A DNA stretch of 6,186 bases from WOZL01 sp041678645 (GTDB lineage Bacteria > Patescibacteriota > Dojkabacteria > SC72), in NCBI GenBank assembly GCA_041678645.1, contig JBAYNT010000034.1, positions 1-6,186 on the forward strand, given 5' to 3'. The notes beneath the pieces are model-generated. The model was not told where the DNA came from and ran no database searches. It saw only the letters and a program-made list of their open reading frames with translations. The position numbers and the translations under genes are program-made. Shown in pieces: positions 1 to 3,363 of the stretch; the first letter of the stretch is position 1, and the number at the start of each line of letters is the position of its first letter.

Positions 1-312
1 ACCTGCATTAATCTGCTCCCCTTCTTTAACCAATATTGGGACATTTGGCAATACAGTTATCACCTCTTCTGCTTTAACGATACCTACAAATTTCAGTATT
101 CCACCTTCTATGCGCACAGCACCATCAAATGGTGCCTGTTTCTCTGATTCATCTTTAGCAATATACAGAATTTGGCCTGACTTGACCTCATCACCGTCTT
201 TTACTAATACTTCCTTAACGTCAGAAACGATGTAAAGTCTTTTAACTTTTTTATCTCCTGCAATTATTACTGTAGCAGAATCGTCCTCGGCATATTCTAC
301 ATGCACCTTTCC
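1..312 (-). other. RpoC barrel-sandwich segments after the trigger loop, possibly duplicated
   Basis: Residues 1018-1121 are beta-rich, with two similar endings: VLVKDGDEVKSGQIL (1052-1066) and ILVKEGEQINAG (1110-1121, cut by the window edge). Each resembles the lipoyl-like GDxVxxGQ turn of a sandwich-barrel hybrid fold. Most compact RpoC proteins show one such turn here before a TEGSLDPKELL-like segment; here a second unit (from about QAPFDGA, 1076) follows the first. The continuation is outside the window, so the unit count is uncertain. Confidence 0.55.
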
Positions 313-3300
313 AGATACAGATGATATCTCTGCCTCAGACTTAGGTTTTCTAGCCTCAAATAATTCTTCAAGTCTCGGTACTCCTTGAGTGATATCTACA
401 GATGCAACTCCTCCCTTATGGAATGTCCTCATTGTCATTTGTGTACCAGGTTCCCCAATCGATTGAGCGGCGATAACACCAACAGCTCTACCCATATCTA
501 TTGGAGTAGCATTCTCAAGATTAAGTCCGTAGCATTTCTCACATATACCGTAAGGAGATTCACAAAGTAGAGGGGATCTGACAGCGACTTTCTCTATCCC
601 AACGTCATCTATCTCATCTGCAATCTCTCTTGTAATAGCTGTATTCTTTTTTGCAATAACTTTTTTACCATTTTTCAAGTCTTCAGCTAATACTCTACCA
701 AAGAGCCTGTCAGCGAAATCCATTCTTCTTTCGTCGTCCTTACTAATAATGATTCCTTCACCATCATAGCCACAGTCCTCTTCCCTGATTATAACCTCAT
801 GGGCGACATCTACTAACTTTCTAGTTAAATAACCTGTTGAGGATGTTCTAAGTGATCGGTCTGCAATTCCTTTTCTCCCTGCATTAGCTGATACAAAATA
901 CTCGAATGCGTTTAAACCGTCTCTATAGTTCCCCTTGATTGGAAGAGGGACCCAGTTACCTCTGGAATCTCTAACCATACCCTTGATAGTTAAAACCTGT
1001 CGAGCTTGAATCTTACCACCATTAGCTCCTGATTCAACCATTTCATATATAGGATTATTCTTATCAAGCTTCTTCCATGCATCTTCAGCTAGCTCTGATG
1101 CGAAATCGTTCCACATAGTAGTTGAGAGATTTATCTTCTCTTTCTTTGTAATTAACCCCTGTAGATAGTTTTCTTGTAACTGCTCGTCTTTTACTTCTAC
1201 CTCTTTTATTCTAGTGCTTAGATCAAAATCCATCTTACTATCTTCTGGTGCCATAGTGAATCCTATGTCTGTAGCATATTTAAACCCCAAAGCTTTCATA
1301 CTATCCAATGTTTCTACCAATACTTCCCATTCATAATTATCTTTGATATGGTCTGCAATATCTTTTATTATCTTTCCTCCAACTCTGTCGTTAATAAACT
1401 CATAATCCTCAGGTAAAATACTATTGAAAATTACTCTACCAACAGAAGTAGAAATTACCTTACCCTTAACCCTAACCACTATTTCTTCATCGATCCCGAT
1501 AACATCTCTCTCATAAGCTTTAATCGCAAGATCTGCAGAAGCGAATATTCTTGGCTTTTCAACCTCTTCGAAATCAGTCATTAAGAAGAATCCCAAAAGC
1601 ATGTCTTTACTTGGAGTGGCAAGAACTTGACCGTTAGAAATGTTTACAATATTTAAAGAAGCCATCATCTCCTTCTTTGCTTCCTCTAGGGCTTCTTCTG
1701 TCAAGAGAACATGGACAGCCATTTGGTCTCCATCAAAGTCTGCATTAAATGCTTTACATATTAATGGGTGAATCCTAATAGCATCACCTTCTACAAGTCT
1801 TGGATAAAAGGCCTGAATACTATACTTATGAAGTGTAGGTGCCCTGTTAAGTAATACCGGTTTCCCTTCAACAACTTTTTCAAGTAAATCCCATACCATC
1901 TCCTCCTCATTATCAATCATCTCTTTTGCAATCCTTATATTAGGAGCTTCCTCGGCTTCAAGTAACTCATGAATCACAAAAGGCTTAAACATTTCTAAAG
2001 CGACGGCCTTAGGTAGTCCGCATTGATCAATTTTCAAGTTAGGGTCTACAACAATAACTGCACGACCAGAGTAATCTACTCTTTTTCCGAGAAGATTCTT
2101 TCTGAAAATACCTTTTTTGCCTCTTAAATCGTCTGTTAATGATTGGTAAGGTAATCTCTTACTATTAAGCATCCCCTTGGAAGGCCTATGAGAGTTATCA
2201 ATCAATGCATCAACTGACTCTTGGAGCATCCTCTTTTCATTTCTGAGAATTACTTCTGGTGCCCCTATCTCTATTAATCTTGCTAATCTATTATTTCGGT
2301 TGATGATTCGTCTGTACAAATCATTAAAATCAGAAGTAGCAAACTTACCACCGGAAAGAGGTATGATAGGTCTAAGCTCTGGTGGAAGAACTGGTAAAAT
2401 ATCTATAACCATCCATGTTGGACTAATATCGTTTTTAAGGAATCCTTCAAGATATTGTAAACGCTTAATTGTTGATGCTTTTCGGCTTCCCTTTTGTGTT
2501 TTGCTATCTTTTCTAAGTTGTTCTACCTCTTTTTCTAGATCAAGATCTGCGAGCAATTTCTTAATTGCTTCCGCACCCATCTTAGCTTCAAAGAATAGCA
2601 AATCTCTATCCTGCAAATCTACATACTCGTCCTCTGTAAGTATTGACCCTATTTCAGATGTTTCTAGAAGTACTATTAGCTTATCAAAGTAAGCTTCAAT
2701 CTCTTCTTCTCTTTCAGCGAATTCTCTTCTAGTTTTACCAAGCTCCTGCTTCTTCTTATGCTCAAGCTGACTAATCTTAAACTCATCAGCTCCTTGGGTT
2801 TTGGCATCTTTAATATCCTTATCGAAACCTTTTGTTATTTCCTTTATCTGGGCTTCTAACTCTTTGTTTAAAATATCAACCTCGTCCTTCTTCATTGCTT
2901 CAGCCTTTCCGACAGTCTCTTTTCTCTTCTCATTCTGTATATCAATCACCATATACCTAGTGTAGTAGATCACTGAAAGGATCTTTTTATGAGGCATGTT
3001 CAAAACTATAGACATCTTATTAGGTACACCGTAAGCAAACCATACGTGTGCAACCGGTACAGCTAATTTAATATGCCCCATTCTCTCTCGTCTCACATCT
3101 TTGGTTGTTACCTCAACACCACATTTATCACATACAATTCCCTTATATCTTATCTTTTTATATTTACCACAGTAGCACTCATAGTTTTTAGTAGGACCAA
3201 ATATTTTCTCACAGAAGAGCCCATCTGGTTCAGCCTTAAATGTTCTGTAGTTGATTGTTTCTGCTTTCGTAACTTCGCCGTAAGACCAGTCTAAAATCTG

Positions 3301-3363
3301 CTCTGGCGATGCTAAAGTAAGCTTCAAAGCATCAAAATCGGAATACATATTTTGTTTATTCAT
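1..3363 (-). CDS. rpoC: DNA-directed RNA polymerase subunit beta-prime (3'-truncated by window edge)
   Basis: This is the beta-prime subunit, which carries the catalytic magnesium site of RNA polymerase. I translated the frame by hand from the ATG at 3363 to base 1: 1121 codons with no stop. Zinc site 1 is C63, C65, C78, C81. A charged insertion covers about residues 145-240. The conserved core resumes with PPELRP (327-332), the sigma-binding clamp helices (about 341-385) and the LLGKRVDYSGR block. The metal-binding motif NADFDGDQM is residues 540-548 (D542, D544, D546). The F-loop is near 778-797 and the bridge helix near 816-852. Zinc site 2 is C864, C934, C941, C944. The trigger loop has M978, R979, F981 and H982. 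No E. coli-type SI3 lies inside the trigger loop. After EELFEARKPK (999-1008) come beta-rich barrel-sandwich segments up to the window edge. The metal motif sits 82 residues later than in E. coli because of the insertion. The C-terminus is outside the window. The start is set by a strong ribosome binding site; M6 is a weaker alternative. Family assignment is certain; strong divergence is discussed in the findings. Confidence 0.98.
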   Translation of the reverse strand, partial: MNKQNMYSDFDALKLTLASPEQILDWSYGEVTKAETINYRTFKAEPDGLFCEKIFGPTKNYECYCGKYKKIRYKGIVCDKCGVEVTTKDVRRERMGHIKLAVPVAHVWFAYGVPNKMSIVLNMPHKKILSVIYYTRYMVIDIQNEKRKETVGKAEAMKKDEVDILNKELEAQIKEITKGFDKDIKDAKTQGADEFKISQLEHKKKQELGKTRREFAEREEEIEAYFDKLIVLLETSEIGSILTEDEYVDLQDRDLLFFEAKMGAEAIKKLLADLDLEKEVEQLRKDSKTQKGSRKASTIKRLQYLEGFLKNDISPTWMVIDILPVLPPELRPIIPLSGGKFATSDFNDLYRRIINRNNRLARLIEIGAPEVILRNEKRMLQESVDALIDNSHRPSKGMLNSKRLPYQSLTDDLRGKKGIFRKNLLGKRVDYSGRAVIVVDPNLKIDQCGLPKAVALEMFKPFVIHELLEAEEAPNIRIAKEMIDNEEEMVWDLLEKVVEGKPVLLNRAPTLHKYSIQAFYPRLVEGDAIRIHPLICKAFNADFDGDQMAVHVLLTEEALEEAKKEMMASLNIVNISNGQVLATPSKDMLLGFFLMTDFEEVEKPRIFASADLAIKAYERDVIGIDEEIVVRVKGKVISTSVGRVIFNSILPEDYEFINDRVGGKIIKDIADHIKDNYEWEVLVETLDSMKALGFKYATDIGFTMAPEDSKMDFDLSTRIKEVEVKDEQLQENYLQGLITKKEKINLSTTMWNDFASELAEDAWKKLDKNNPIYEMVESGANGGKIQARQVLTIKGMVRDSRGNWVPLPIKGNYRDGLNAFEYFVSANAGRKGIADRSLRTSSTGYLTRKLVDVAHEVIIREEDCGYDGEGIIISKDDERRMDFADRLFGRVLAEDLKNGKKVIAKKNTAITREIADEIDDVGIEKVAVRSPLLCESPYGICEKCYGLNLENATPIDMGRAVGVIAAQSIGEPGTQMTMRTFHKGGVASVDITQGVPRLEELFEARKPKSEAEISSVSGKVHVEYAEDDSATVIIAGDKKVKRLYIVSDVKEVLVKDGDEVKSGQILYIAKDESEKQAPFDGAVRIEGGILKFVGIVKAEEVITVLPNVPILVKEGEQINAG
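2644..2931 (-). other. Charged coiled-coil-like insertion in RpoC (residues about 145-240)
   Basis: After VIYYTRYMVID (131-141), where B. subtilis and E. coli RpoC pass through a short linker to the (L)TxxEY segment, this protein has about 90 extra residues before LTEDEY (242-247). The insertion is rich in Lys and Glu, has few prolines and no glycine clusters, and includes runs such as LEHKKKQELGK and EREEEIEAYFDK. It looks like long helices forming a coiled coil. It lies in the clamp region, close to where other lineages (for example Thermus) carry a lineage-specific beta-prime insertion. Boundaries are approximate because they rest on remembered family sequences. Confidence 0.75.
3356..3363 (-). 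other. Stop-start overlap of rpoB and rpoC (ATGAATAA)
   Basis: The rpoC start ATG (3361-3363) lies five bases before the end of rpoB, whose TAA stop is at 3356-3358, giving an 8-base overlap in a different frame. Ribosomes finishing rpoB stop within a few bases of the rpoC start, so translational coupling is likely and would help keep the two subunits equimolar. E. coli has an intergenic gap between these genes. The overlap is read directly; coupling is inferred. Confidence 0.9.

Noticed and set aside
385..570. Plus-strand open frame with CxxC-like cysteines
   Set aside because: It is antisense to the RpoC trigger loop and zinc site 2; the Cys pattern is a by-product of the opposite strand.
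2300..2692. Open frame of 130 codons on the plus strand
   Set aside because: It lies fully antisense to the conserved RpoC clamp region, and its translation is low-complexity Ser/Leu-rich, typical of the reverse strand of Lys/Glu-rich coding DNA.
3073..3294. Open frame of 73 codons on the plus strand with hydrophobic stretches
   Set aside because: It is antisense to the RpoC zinc-ribbon region, which is conserved and clearly coding. No ribosome binding site or family signal supports it.
3346..3348. ATG at RpoC codon 6 as an alternative start
   Set aside because: The ATG at 3361-3363 has the ideal nine-base spacing to AGGAGGAGG; codon 6 would be 24 bases away.
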